In this document: piece after piece, positions 24,216-32,613 of the stretch
How positions within the stretch are numbered: the stretch's first letter is position 1
Layout: every line of letters starts with the position of its first letter
Assembly (NCBI RefSeq): GCF_034424375.1
Contig: NZ_CP139965.1
Span: 1,984,001 to 2,048,000 of the forward strand
Reading direction: 5' to 3'
From: Paraburkholderia kururiensis
GTDB taxonomy: Bacteria; Pseudomonadota; Gammaproteobacteria; Burkholderiales; Burkholderiaceae
DNA length: 64,000 bases
The notes under the pieces: model-generated
Told to the model about the DNA's origin: nothing
Database searches by the model: none
Seen by the model: the letters and a program-made list of their open reading frames with translations, nothing else
Translations under genes and position numbers: made by a program

Positions 24216-25523
24216 TCAGTGCTTCACTTCGCCGATGAGCGCGACCGAATCGAACGCGCGCTGATTCGCCTGATGGCGTTTCATGACGAGCCACATCATC
24301 AGGCACACGAAGGTGCCGAACAGCACGATGACGAGCGCCACGGGCACGTCGAGCCAGACGAGCACGGCATAGAGGCACAGCATCACGAGCACGGAGAGGT
24401 TTTCGTTGAAGTTCTGCACCGCGATCGAATGGCCCGCCGACAGCAGCACGTGACCGCGATGTTGGAGCAGTGCGTTCATCGGCACCACGAAAAAGCCCGA
24501 GAGGCTGCCCACGAACATCAGGAACACATAGGCGATCAGCAGATACACGGGCAGGTGCAGTCGCCCGACGGAGATGTTCCAGTGCGGCGGAAAGAAGTCG
24601 CGGGTGTAGAACGCCATCAGCATGACCGCGATACCCATGATGATGCCCACAGGCAGCACCGACAGCGACTTCTTGAGCGGAATGCGTGCCGCGGCGATCA
24701 TTGCGCCGGCCGCCACGCCGACCGCGACCACGGCTTGTAGAAGGGCCCCTTCGGAGAGCGACATGCCGAGCGAGACCTCGGCCCATTTGAGCACGATGAA
24801 TTGCAGCGTGGCGCCCGCGCCCCAGAAGAGCGTGGTGACGGCAAGCGAGATCTGGCCCAGCTTGTCGCGCCAGAGAACGAGGAAGCAGTCCGCGAAATCG
24901 GTGACGAGCTTGATGGGGCCGCGCTCCTGTTTCGGATAGCGGGCGCCGGTGTCGGGGATGCGCAGATTGAAAAGAGCCGCGACGACGTAGATCGACATGA
25001 TCACGAACATCGCCGCCTCAGCGGGCGTGTTGATGGACGGCGGCGTGTAGTGGATGACGTGCGAGGCGATGTGCGGACTGATCAACGCGCCGCCCAGCAC
25101 GGTGCCGAGAATGATGGAGCCGACCGTGGTGCCTTCGATCCAGCCGTTCGCGGCGACGAGCCGGTCAGGCGGCAGCAGTTCGGTGAGGATGCCGTATTTG
25201 GCCGGCGAGTACGCCGCCGCGCCGAAGCCCACCACGCCATAGGCGAAGAGGGGATGCGTGCCGAACAGCATCATGAGGCAGCCCACCACCTTGATGGTGT
25301 TGGTGATGAACATGACGCGGCCCTTGGGCCGGGAATCGGCAAACGCGCCCACGAACGCAGCAAGAACGACGTATGACAGCACGAAGAACAGCTTCAGGAG
25401 CGGCGTCATCCAGTTCGGAGCGTGGAGATCTTTGAGCAGAGCGATGGCAGCGATCAGAAGCGCGTTGTCGGCCAGCGAAGAAAAAAACTGCGCGGCCATG
25501 ATGGTGTAAAAGCCTTTTCTCAT
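24216..25523 (-). CDS. lplT: Lysophospholipid transporter LplT (MFS)
   Basis: Inner-membrane carrier of the major facilitator superfamily, 435 residues from the ATG at 25523. About twelve hydrophobic spans are visible; the first is FYTIMAAQFFSSLADNALLIAAIALL, typical of LplT, and the loop FADSRPKGRVMFITN matches the MFS signature between TM2 and TM3. LplT flips lysophospholipids inward for re-acylation. In E. coli it is next to the acyltransferase aas; no acyltransferase lies here, so the re-acylating partner must be elsewhere. A longer frame to 25616 adds a non-membrane leader and is not preferred. The alr gene is divergent from it. Confidence 0.9.
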   Translation of the reverse strand: MRKGFYTIMAAQFFSSLADNALLIAAIALLKDLHAPNWMTPLLKLFFVLSYVVLAAFVGAFADSRPKGRVMFITNTIKVVGCLMMLFGTHPLFAYGVVGFGAAAYSPAKYGILTELLPPDRLVAANGWIEGTTVGSIILGTVLGGALISPHIASHVIHYTPPSINTPAEAAMFVIMSIYVVAALFNLRIPDTGARYPKQERGPIKLVTDFADCFLVLWRDKLGQISLAVTTLFWGAGATLQFIVLKWAEVSLGMSLSEGALLQAVVAVGVAAGAMIAAARIPLKKSLSVLPVGIIMGIAVMLMAFYTRDFFPPHWNISVGRLHLPVYLLIAYVFLMFVGSLSGFFVVPMNALLQHRGHVLLSAGHSIAVQNFNENLSVLVMLCLYAVLVWLDVPVALVIVLFGTFVCLMMWLVMKRHQANQRAFDSVALIGEVKH

Positions 25524-25744
25524 CTGATGATGCGATGCTGTCCTCTCTGCCGTCCGGCCGCCCCGGACGGCTGTAAGGCATCCGGGCTTATTACGATCGA
25601 AATGGGTTGTGCGCACGGCTTTATATCACGAAAATAGCGGCATTCGGACTAGCAGATACCTCAGCCGCACCATCCGGCGGACTTCCAGGCGCTGAAAACG
25701 CATTGTAAGCTCCTGATTTGAAAGCGTCTTTACGAAAACTTCCC

Positions 25745-26815
25745 ATGCCGCGTCCCCTCTCAGCCACGATTCACACCGCCGCTCTCGCCAACAATCTCGC
25801 AGTCGTGCGCCGCAGCGCGCCCAAGTCGAAAATCTGGGCTGTCGTGAAAGCCAATGCCTACGGCCACGGCCTCGCCCGCGCGTTCCCGGGGCTGCGTGCA
25901 ACCGACGGATTTGGATTGCTCGACCTCGAAGAAGCGGTGAAGTTGCGTGAACTCGGCTGGGCCGGGCCCATTTTGTTGCTCGAAGGCTTCTTTCGTCCGA
26001 CGGACATCGACGTCATCGACCGCTATAGCCTCACCACCGTCATTCATTCGGACGAGCAGATGCGCATGCTCGAAATGGCGCGTTTGTCGAAGCCGGTCAA
26101 TATCCAGCTGAAAATGAATAGCGGCATGAACCGGTTGGGGTATACGCCCGAGCGTTTCCGTGCGGCATGGGAGCGCGCCCGGGCCTGCGCCGGCATTGGC
26201 CAGATCACGTTGATGACCCATTTCTCCGACGCCGACAGTGAACGCGGCATCGGCTACCAGATGGAAGCGTTCGAGCGCGGCGCAGAAGGCATCGCGGGTG
26301 CGCGTAGCCTCGCGAACTCGGCGGCCACGCTCTGGCACCCTGCGGCCCACTTCGACTGGGTGCGGCCCGGCATCATTCTGTACGGCGCGTCGCCCTCGGG
26401 CGTGAACGCGGCCATCGAGGGCGCGGGCATGCAGCCGGCCATGACGTTTGCCTCCGAACTCATCGCTGTGCAGACCGTGGCAAAGGGGCAGACCGTGGGC
26501 TACGGTTCCACCTTCAAGGCGCGCGAGACCATGCGCATCGGCGTGGTTGCCTGCGGTTATGCGGACGGCTATCCGCGCATCGCGCCGGAAGGCACGCCGA
26601 TCATCGTGGACGGCGTGCGTACGCGGGCCGTGGGCCGCGTCTCCATGGACATGCTCACCGTCGACCTCACCCCGTGCCCGAACGCGAACGTGGGCACGCG
26701 CGTCGAACTGTGGGGCAACGCGCTGCCTATCGACGACGTGGCGCAAGCGTGCGGCACGATCGGCTACGAGCTGATGTGCGCGATCGCGCCGCGCGTGCCG
26801 GTGCGGGCGGAATAA
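25745..26815 (+). CDS. alr: Alanine racemase
   Basis: PLP enzyme converting L- to D-alanine for peptidoglycan; 356 residues from the ATG at 25745. The PLP lysine is Lys35 in WAVVKANAYGHG, and the second catalytic residue is Tyr253 in VGYGSTFKAR. Other family blocks are MNSGMNRLGY, MTHFSDAD, VRPGIILYGASP and GRVSMDMLTVDL. A TTG 27 bases upstream is also in frame but gives a less typical start. It is followed by radA after only 3 bases, so the two are co-transcribed. Catabolic and biosynthetic alanine racemases cannot be told apart here; the radA linkage favours the housekeeping form. Confidence 0.95.
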   Translation: MPRPLSATIHTAALANNLAVVRRSAPKSKIWAVVKANAYGHGLARAFPGLRATDGFGLLDLEEAVKLRELGWAGPILLLEGFFRPTDIDVIDRYSLTTVIHSDEQMRMLEMARLSKPVNIQLKMNSGMNRLGYTPERFRAAWERARACAGIGQITLMTHFSDADSERGIGYQMEAFERGAEGIAGARSLANSAATLWHPAAHFDWVRPGIILYGASPSGVNAAIEGAGMQPAMTFASELIAVQTVAKGQTVGYGSTFKARETMRIGVVACGYADGYPRIAPEGTPIIVDGVRTRAVGRVSMDMLTVDLTPCPNANVGTRVELWGNALPIDDVAQACGTIGYELMCAIAPRVPVRAE

Positions 26816-26818
26816 CGC

Positions 26819-28195
26819 GTGGCCCGACCGAAGACGCTGTACACCTGCACCGAGTGCGGCGGGCAGGCGCCGAAGTGGCAAGGGCAGTGTCCCGCCTGCG
26901 GCGCGTGGAATACGCTCGTGGAAACCGTCGCGGAGCCCGCCGGCGCGCGGCGCTTCCAGTCGCTCGCGAAGACTGCGACGGTACAACGGCTCGCCGACAT
27001 CGAGGCCTCTGACGTTCCGCGCTTCACCACCGGCGTGGGCGAGTTCGACCGCGTGCTGGGTGGTGGGCTCGTGGCGGGTGGCGTGGTGCTGATCGGCGGC
27101 GATCCGGGTATCGGCAAGTCGACGCTGCTGCTTCAGTCGCTCGCACAGATTGCGAACGAGCGGCGCGCGCTGTACGTGAGCGGCGAGGAGTCCGGCGCGC
27201 AGATTGCGCTGCGTGCTCAACGGCTCGCGCTGCTGGAGCCCGGCGCGAAGGCCAGCGACCTCCAGCTGCTTGCCGAAATCCAGCTCGAAAAAATTCAGGC
27301 GGTCATCGAAGCCGAACGGCCGGACGTGGCCGTGATCGATTCGATCCAGACCATCTATTCCGAGGCGCTTTCGTCGGCGCCCGGGTCGGTCGCGCAGGTG
27401 CGCGAATGTGCCGCGCAACTCACGCGCGTGGCGAAGCAATCGGGCACCGCGATCATCATGGTCGGGCACGTGACGAAAGAGGGCAACCTGGCGGGCCCGC
27501 GCGTGCTCGAGCACATCGTTGACACGGTGTTGTACTTCGAAGGCGACACGCATTCGTCGTTTCGCCTCGTACGCGCGTTCAAAAACCGCTTCGGCGCGGT
27601 CAACGAACTGGGCGTGTTCGCCATGACCGAGCGCGGCTTACGCGGCGTCGCCAATCCTTCCGCGCTGTTTCTTTCGCAGCATGAGCAGACCGTGCCGGGC
27701 TCGTGTGTGCTCGTCACGCAGGAGGGGTCGCGGCCGCTGCTCGTGGAAATCCAGGCGCTCGTGGATACGGCGCACGTGCCCAATCCGCGGCGGCTCGCGG
27801 TCGGCCTCGAACAGAACCGGCTCGCGCTGTTGCTTGCGGTGCTGCATCGGCATGCGGGCATTGCGTGTTTCGACCAGGACGTCTTTCTCAATGCGGTGGG
27901 CGGCGTGAAGATCACCGAGCCGGCCGCCGATCTGGCCGTGTTGCTTGCCATTCATTCGTCGATGCGCAACAAGCCGCTTCCGAAGGGGCTCATCGTGTTC
28001 GGCGAAGTGGGGCTGGCCGGCGAGATCCGGCCGTCACCCCGGGGCCAGGAGCGGCTCAAGGAAGCGGCGAAGCTCGGTTTTTCGCGCGCGCTCATTCCGA
28101 AGGCAAATGCGCCGAAGCAGCCCATCGACGGTCTTCAGGTCATCGCGGTCGAGCGGATCGAGCAGGCGATCGACCGCGTGCGTGAGTTCGAATAA
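26819..28195 (+). CDS. radA: DNA repair protein RadA
   Basis: RecA-like, Lon-like helicase that extends recombination intermediates (branch migration). It has 458 residues from a GTG start 3 bases after the alr stop. The N-terminal zinc finger uses Cys10, Cys13, Cys24 and Cys27. Walker A is GDPGIGKST (94-102), the RadA signature KNRFG is at 255-259, and the C-terminal third is the Lon-protease-like domain that lacks protease residues. All functional motifs are intact. The GTG is supported by the canonical start ARPKTLYTCTECGG. Confidence 0.96.
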   Translation: MARPKTLYTCTECGGQAPKWQGQCPACGAWNTLVETVAEPAGARRFQSLAKTATVQRLADIEASDVPRFTTGVGEFDRVLGGGLVAGGVVLIGGDPGIGKSTLLLQSLAQIANERRALYVSGEESGAQIALRAQRLALLEPGAKASDLQLLAEIQLEKIQAVIEAERPDVAVIDSIQTIYSEALSSAPGSVAQVRECAAQLTRVAKQSGTAIIMVGHVTKEGNLAGPRVLEHIVDTVLYFEGDTHSSFRLVRAFKNRFGAVNELGVFAMTERGLRGVANPSALFLSQHEQTVPGSCVLVTQEGSRPLLVEIQALVDTAHVPNPRRLAVGLEQNRLALLLAVLHRHAGIACFDQDVFLNAVGGVKITEPAADLAVLLAIHSSMRNKPLPKGLIVFGEVGLAGEIRPSPRGQERLKEAAKLGFSRALIPKANAPKQPIDGLQVIAVERIEQAIDRVREFE

Positions 28196-28396
28196 CGCTG
28201 CGGCAGGCGCGGCCAGACGGACGCTCGGCTGCACGGTTCTTTTCGGCTGATTCCCCGATATTACCCTTCGCCTCGCACACGCTTCACGACAGTAATCGGC
28301 TGTAACGGAGGCCTCGGAAGCTGTAACCCACCAGACACGTGTTTTCCCTATGCTTGATTCGGTCTGCATTCCGTTTCGAGCGGGAAGGGTGGTGTC

Positions 28397-28660
28397 TTGA
28401 AACAGTCTCATGAATCCGCGGCCGACTGCGCTGTCGTGGTACGCGGCTGCCGCGTGTCCGACCCGATTCGCCAACCTTGGGGCGGCGCATGCCGCATCGT
28501 CGAGTGGATCGACAGCGATGGGCAGATCTCCCGCCGCGTCGTCGCGGAACATGCGACGGCAGCAGAAGTGCGAAGCACCATCGCGCGCCACGTGGAAGGG
28601 CGCAAGCATAGGCTCTACGACGACGAGCGCGAACCTCGGCAGACCTTGCCACGGCGCTGA
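28397..28660 (+). CDS. Small DUF2866-like protein
   Basis: 87-residue protein of unknown function. The TTG at 28397 follows a purine-rich stretch (GGGAAGGG); there is no ATG in frame that would keep the conserved part. The core VVRGCRVSDPIRQPWGGACRIVEWIDSDG followed by SRRVVAEHATAAEVRSTIARHVEGR looks like the DUF2866 family that I know only from Burkholderia-type genomes; this assignment is from memory. The composition is basic with a short beta-rich core and a C-terminal helix. It stands alone about 200 bases after radA, before a convergent CoA-transferase gene, and could be an RNA- or DNA-binding accessory protein, but nothing shows that directly. Confidence 0.65.
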   Translation: MKQSHESAADCAVVVRGCRVSDPIRQPWGGACRIVEWIDSDGQISRRVVAEHATAAEVRSTIARHVEGRKHRLYDDEREPRQTLPRR

Positions 28661-28729
28661 CGTCTGCGCGCGGACCAGTCTCGCGGTGTCAGCGCGTGCA
28701 CCGGCTCAGGGGCCGCGCTTCACGCCTCT

Positions 28730-29866
28730 TCAATACTTGTCTTGCCGTTGTGGCCCTGTGAGCGGGGCGCGCATGTCGGCCCTCTCTGACTGCATTGCCG
28801 TGCGTGCTTCGGCGTCCTTTCCTGCTCCCGGTTGTTCCGATGTAGCACCGGTAAAAAGCGGATGCCGCGCCGCTTCCGCTGGTGTGAGCACGGGCGAGAC
28901 GCAGCAGTCCAGCGGCTCCAGCAGCGTCGACCATTCCTTGAGCGTTCGGCTGGCAATCACGCCGGCCAGTTCGCGCGTGAGCGCGGCGGCATCGGTTCCG
29001 CCGACGGCTTGACCGAGGCTCCAGTGCCGTGTGCCCCATTCCGGCCGATCGATTGCCGCGCACAGCGTTTCCCAGAACTTCAGCTCCAGTGCGCCCACCG
29101 CAAGCCAACGCCCGTCGAGCGTTCGATACAGGTTGTAGCAGGGCACTCCGCCATTGAGCAGACCGTGGCCTGCGTGTTGGTCTTCTTCGTCGTCATTGGC
29201 GAGCGCGATTTGCGCGACGACGTTGTGGGCGTAGGTGGCGTGCGTCATCGATACGTCGAGGAAACGGCCTTCGCCGCCGCGCGATACGTGCCAGAGCGCC
29301 GCGAGAATCTGCGTCACCGCACTGAGCGCGCCGCCCAGCAGATCCGCGATCTGGAAATTGGGCAGTACGGGCGTGCCGTCCGTGGAGGCAAGCTGGTCCA
29401 GTACGCCGGCATAGGAAACGTAGTTGAGATCATGGCCCGCGCGACGGGCGAACGGACCGCTCGAACCGTAGCCCGTTATGGCGCAATAGACCAGTTTCGG
29501 ATTCAGCTCGCGCAGTGTGTCGTAGCCCAGACCGAGCCGTGCCATCACGCCGGGGCGAAAACTTTCCACGAGCACGTCCGCGTCGCGAGCCAGTGCCTTG
29601 AGCACGTTGCGACCGCTTTCCGACTTCAGGTCGAGCCGCGTTTCCCGCTTGCCGCGATTGACGATGCGGTAGAACGCGCCGGGGCGACCCGCTACCCGGT
29701 CCGCGGCACTTTGCATCATCACGCGCGCGTCGTCGCCCGCGCCCGGGGCCTCGATCTTCAGCACGTCGGCACCCAGTTCCGCGAGCCGTAACGTGGCGAC
29801 AGGACCGGGCAGCAGGCGCGTCAGATCGAGCACGCGCAGGCCTTGCAGTACAGCGGGAGACGACAC
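28730..29866 (-). CDS. CaiB/BaiF-type CoA-transferase (alpha-methylacyl-CoA racemase-like)
   Basis: 378-residue class III CoA-transferase family member. The GTG at 29866 is chosen because AAGGAG lies 7 bases upstream and it gives the usual start LQGLRVLDLTRLLPGPVATL. Family features are ELGADVLKIEAPGAGD, FYRIVNRGKRETRLDLKSE, GHDLNYVSYAGVL and NFQIADLLGGAL, where the Asp is the expected catalytic or CoA-carrying residue. The NYVSYAGVL region and the middle His/Asp pattern resemble alpha-methylacyl-CoA racemases more than formyl-CoA transferases, so racemisation of branched-chain acyl-CoAs is the likelier role. It has no obvious metabolic partners nearby. Confidence 0.85.
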   Translation of the reverse strand: MSSPAVLQGLRVLDLTRLLPGPVATLRLAELGADVLKIEAPGAGDDARVMMQSAADRVAGRPGAFYRIVNRGKRETRLDLKSESGRNVLKALARDADVLVESFRPGVMARLGLGYDTLRELNPKLVYCAITGYGSSGPFARRAGHDLNYVSYAGVLDQLASTDGTPVLPNFQIADLLGGALSAVTQILAALWHVSRGGEGRFLDVSMTHATYAHNVVAQIALANDDEEDQHAGHGLLNGGVPCYNLYRTLDGRWLAVGALELKFWETLCAAIDRPEWGTRHWSLGQAVGGTDAAALTRELAGVIASRTLKEWSTLLEPLDCCVSPVLTPAEAARHPLFTGATSEQPGAGKDAEARTAMQSERADMRAPLTGPQRQDKY

Positions 29867-30040
29867 TCTCAATCTCCTTGTCGATGACGATGGGGCGTGG
29901 TGCCGGGCGCAGCGGGCCTTGCTCCGTCGGTACAGCAGCCGGGATGCCCGCCGCGCGTGCCGAGGTCCATATTGCGGCGTGGCGGCTGACGAACGCTGAT
30001 TGTCCACGGGTTTGATCCCGCCACCGGCGCGCGTTGTCCG

Positions 30041-31972
30041 TTAGCCGATCTGCTCCAGTTCCTCGTGCGCATCGAGCCATTGCGCTTCCAGTGCTTCGAG
30101 CTGCCCGGCCACTTCGCCCTGCCGGCGGATCGCCTCGGTCAGCCGGGCCTTGTGCTGCGCTTCGTAGCTGGCCGGGTCGGCGACGAACGCATCCAGCGAG
30201 GTCTTCTCGGCGTTCAGCGCGTCCATTTCCTTTTCGATCTTCGCGATGCGCGTTTGCAACGGCTTTTTCAGTTGCGACAGCTTCTGTCTCGTCTCGGCTT
30301 CCTGGCGCCGCTGATCTTTGCGGTTCTGCGAATTTTCGGCCGACGCCTGCGGCGCCTCGCTCACCTTGAGCGCAGCACGTTGCTGTGCGGCATGCTCGAG
30401 CAGCCAACTGCGGTAGTCGTCGAGGTCGCCATCGAACGGTTGCAGGCGGTGCTTCGCGACGAGCATGAATTCGTCGGTGGTGGCGCGCAGCAGATGGCGA
30501 TCGTGCGAGACGACGATCAACGTGCCTTCGAATTGCGCGAGTGCCATGGTGAGCGCGTGACGCGTTTCGAGATCGAGGTGGTTGGTCGGTTCGTCGAGCA
30601 GCAGCAGATTCGGCTTTTGCCAGATGATGAGCGCAAGCGCGAGGCGCGCTTTCTCGCCGCCGGAGAACGGGGCGATGGGCGCCGTCGCCATGTCGCCCGC
30701 GAAGTTGAAGCTGCCGAGGAAGTCGCGCAGTTCCTGTTCCCGCGTGTCGGGCGCGAGCCGGGCGAGATGCTGGAGCGGCGAGTCGTCCGGGCGCAGCGTT
30801 TCGAGCTGATGTTGCGCGAAGTAGCCGATCTGCAGGCCCTTGCCCGTGCGCAACTCGCCGGCAAGCGGCGGCAGCGTGCCGGCCAGCGTCTTGATCAGCG
30901 TCGACTTGCCCTGACCGTTCGCGCCCAGCAGACCGATGCGCTGACCGTTCTGGATGGAGAGCGTCACACCCTCCACGATGGGAATTTCGCTGCCGTCCGC
31001 CGCGCGATAGCCGCAGCGTACGCCGTCCATCACCATCATCGGGTTCGGTGCCGAATCGGGCTGCCGGAACTCGAACGTGAACGGCGAAGCGGCATGCGCC
31101 GGCGCGATGAGCTCCATCTTTTCCAGTGCTTTCACGCGGCTCTGCGCCTGCCGTGCCTTGGTCGCCTTCGCCTTGAAGCGGTTGATGAAGCTCTGCAGAT
31201 GCGCCACGGTCTTCTGCTGCTTCTCGTAGGCGCTTTGCTGCAACGCGAGCTGCTGGGCGCGCAGAATCTCGAACTGCGAATAGTTGCCGCCGTACCGTTT
31301 GATCTGCCGTTGCTCGAGGTGCAGCGTGACGTTGCAGACCGAATCGAGAAACTCGCGGTCGTGCGAGATCACGACCAGCGTGCCGGGATAGCGATGCAGC
31401 CATTCTTCCAGCCACACGATGGCGTCGAGGTCGAGGTGGTTCGTAGGCTCGTCGAGCAGCAGCAGGTCCGAGCGGCACATCAGCGCCTGCGCGAGGTTCA
31501 GACGCATACGCCAGCCGCCGGAGAAACTGCTGACCGGCTGGCGCGTCTGTTCCAGCGTGAAGCCGAGGCCGAGCAGCAGCGCTTCTGCGCGCGCCGGCGC
31601 GGTGTAGCCGTCCGCGTCCGCAAAGGCGGCGTGGGCTTCGGCCTCGGCCGTGCCGTCGTGTGCCGCGGAGGCGGCCGCGATGCGCGCCTCGATCTCGCGC
31701 AGTGCCGCGTCGCCGTCCAGTGTGTAGTCGAGCGCGCTTTTGTCGACGGCCGGCGTTTCCTGCGCGACGTGGGCGATCTGCCACGAAGGCGGCATCGAAA
31801 AGTCGCCGGCGTCCGCGTGCAACTCGCCGCGCAGCACGGCGAACAAGGTCGATTTGCCGGCACCGTTCGCGCCGACGAGCCCGGCCTTTTCGCCGGGATT
31901 GAGCGTGAACGACGTCTGATCGAAAAGCGGCTTGGTGCCGCGCGTAAGACTGAACTGGTTAAAGCGGATCAC
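30041..31972 (-). CDS. ABC-F family ATPase (YheS-like)
   Basis: Soluble ABC-F protein of 643 residues, expected to act on ribosomes rather than in transport. I start it at GTG 31972, giving IRFNQFSLTRGTKPLF; the open frame upstream has no ABC similarity. Two ABC domains are present: Walker A GANGAGKST and GANGQGKST, signatures FSGGWRMRL and FSGGEKARL, and LLLLDEPTNHLD twice. The inter-domain linker with the P-site tRNA interaction motif is the charged stretch around YEKQQKTVAHLQSFINRFKA. The C-terminus (about 550-643) is a coiled coil, as in YheS. No membrane span is seen. The gene is divergent from glutathione peroxidase. Confidence 0.92.
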   Translation of the reverse strand: MIRFNQFSLTRGTKPLFDQTSFTLNPGEKAGLVGANGAGKSTLFAVLRGELHADAGDFSMPPSWQIAHVAQETPAVDKSALDYTLDGDAALREIEARIAAASAAHDGTAEAEAHAAFADADGYTAPARAEALLLGLGFTLEQTRQPVSSFSGGWRMRLNLAQALMCRSDLLLLDEPTNHLDLDAIVWLEEWLHRYPGTLVVISHDREFLDSVCNVTLHLEQRQIKRYGGNYSQFEILRAQQLALQQSAYEKQQKTVAHLQSFINRFKAKATKARQAQSRVKALEKMELIAPAHAASPFTFEFRQPDSAPNPMMVMDGVRCGYRAADGSEIPIVEGVTLSIQNGQRIGLLGANGQGKSTLIKTLAGTLPPLAGELRTGKGLQIGYFAQHQLETLRPDDSPLQHLARLAPDTREQELRDFLGSFNFAGDMATAPIAPFSGGEKARLALALIIWQKPNLLLLDEPTNHLDLETRHALTMALAQFEGTLIVVSHDRHLLRATTDEFMLVAKHRLQPFDGDLDDYRSWLLEHAAQQRAALKVSEAPQASAENSQNRKDQRRQEAETRQKLSQLKKPLQTRIAKIEKEMDALNAEKTSLDAFVADPASYEAQHKARLTEAIRRQGEVAGQLEALEAQWLDAHEELEQIG

Positions 31973-32103
31973 AACGAGGTCCGGCGCTGACGAAAACGCT
32001 ATTCTAGACCGTGCGACCCGCCCGGAGGATCGGCCGGACGGCCAGGGGCGCGCACGGGTCTTTTCGCTTAGACTGGCGCTACTTTTTTGCGAGGAACGCA
32101 CAG

Positions 32104-32583
32104 ATGACTTCGATCTACTCGTTTTCGGCCACCGCGTTGAACGGCGAGCCGGTGAGCGTCGAGCGCTATCAGGGCAAGGTGATGCTGATCGTCAACACGG
32201 CGAGCGAGTGCGGATTCACGCCGCAATACGCCGGCCTGCAGCAATTGCACGAGCAGTACGCGGCGCGCGGTCTCGCGGTGCTCGGCTTTCCATGCAACCA
32301 GTTCGGCAAGCAGGAGCCGGGCGACGCGGCGCAGATCGGCAGCTTCTGCGAAAAGAACTACGGCGTGTCGTTCCAGATGTTCGACAAGATCGACGTGAAC
32401 GGCGCGGGCGCGCATCCGCTGTATCGCTTCCTCACGGAGGAGGCACCGGGTCTGCTGGGGCTCGAGGCAATCAAGTGGAATTTCACGAAGTTTCTGGTGG
32501 ACCGCAACGGCAACGTCGTGAAACGCTACGCGCCGGTCACGAAGCCCGAATCCATCGCGGCTGACATCGAAAAGCTGCTGTAG
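32104..32583 (+). CDS. Glutathione peroxidase family protein
   Basis: 159-residue thiol peroxidase of the BtuE/GPx type that reduces hydrogen and lipid peroxides. It uses cysteine, not selenocysteine: the peroxidatic residue is Cys36 in NTASECGFTPQY. Gln70 in FGKQEPG and Trp125 in IKWNFTKFLVD complete the catalytic set, and Cys64 in FPCNQ may be relevant to resolving the sulfenic acid; Cys-type bacterial members usually use thioredoxin as reductant. The ATG at 32104 starts the canonical fold. It is monocistronic and divergent from the ABC-F gene. Confidence 0.93.
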   Translation: MTSIYSFSATALNGEPVSVERYQGKVMLIVNTASECGFTPQYAGLQQLHEQYAARGLAVLGFPCNQFGKQEPGDAAQIGSFCEKNYGVSFQMFDKIDVNGAGAHPLYRFLTEEAPGLLGLEAIKWNFTKFLVDRNGNVVKRYAPVTKPESIAADIEKLL

Positions 32584-32613
32584 CGCGGGGGCGGGCCGCG
32601 CCTGGTGCGGCCG

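Noticed and set aside
24216..25616. Longer start for lplT at 25616
   Set aside because: The added 31 residues are charged and precede the first membrane span without a signal; the ATG at 25523 matches the family.
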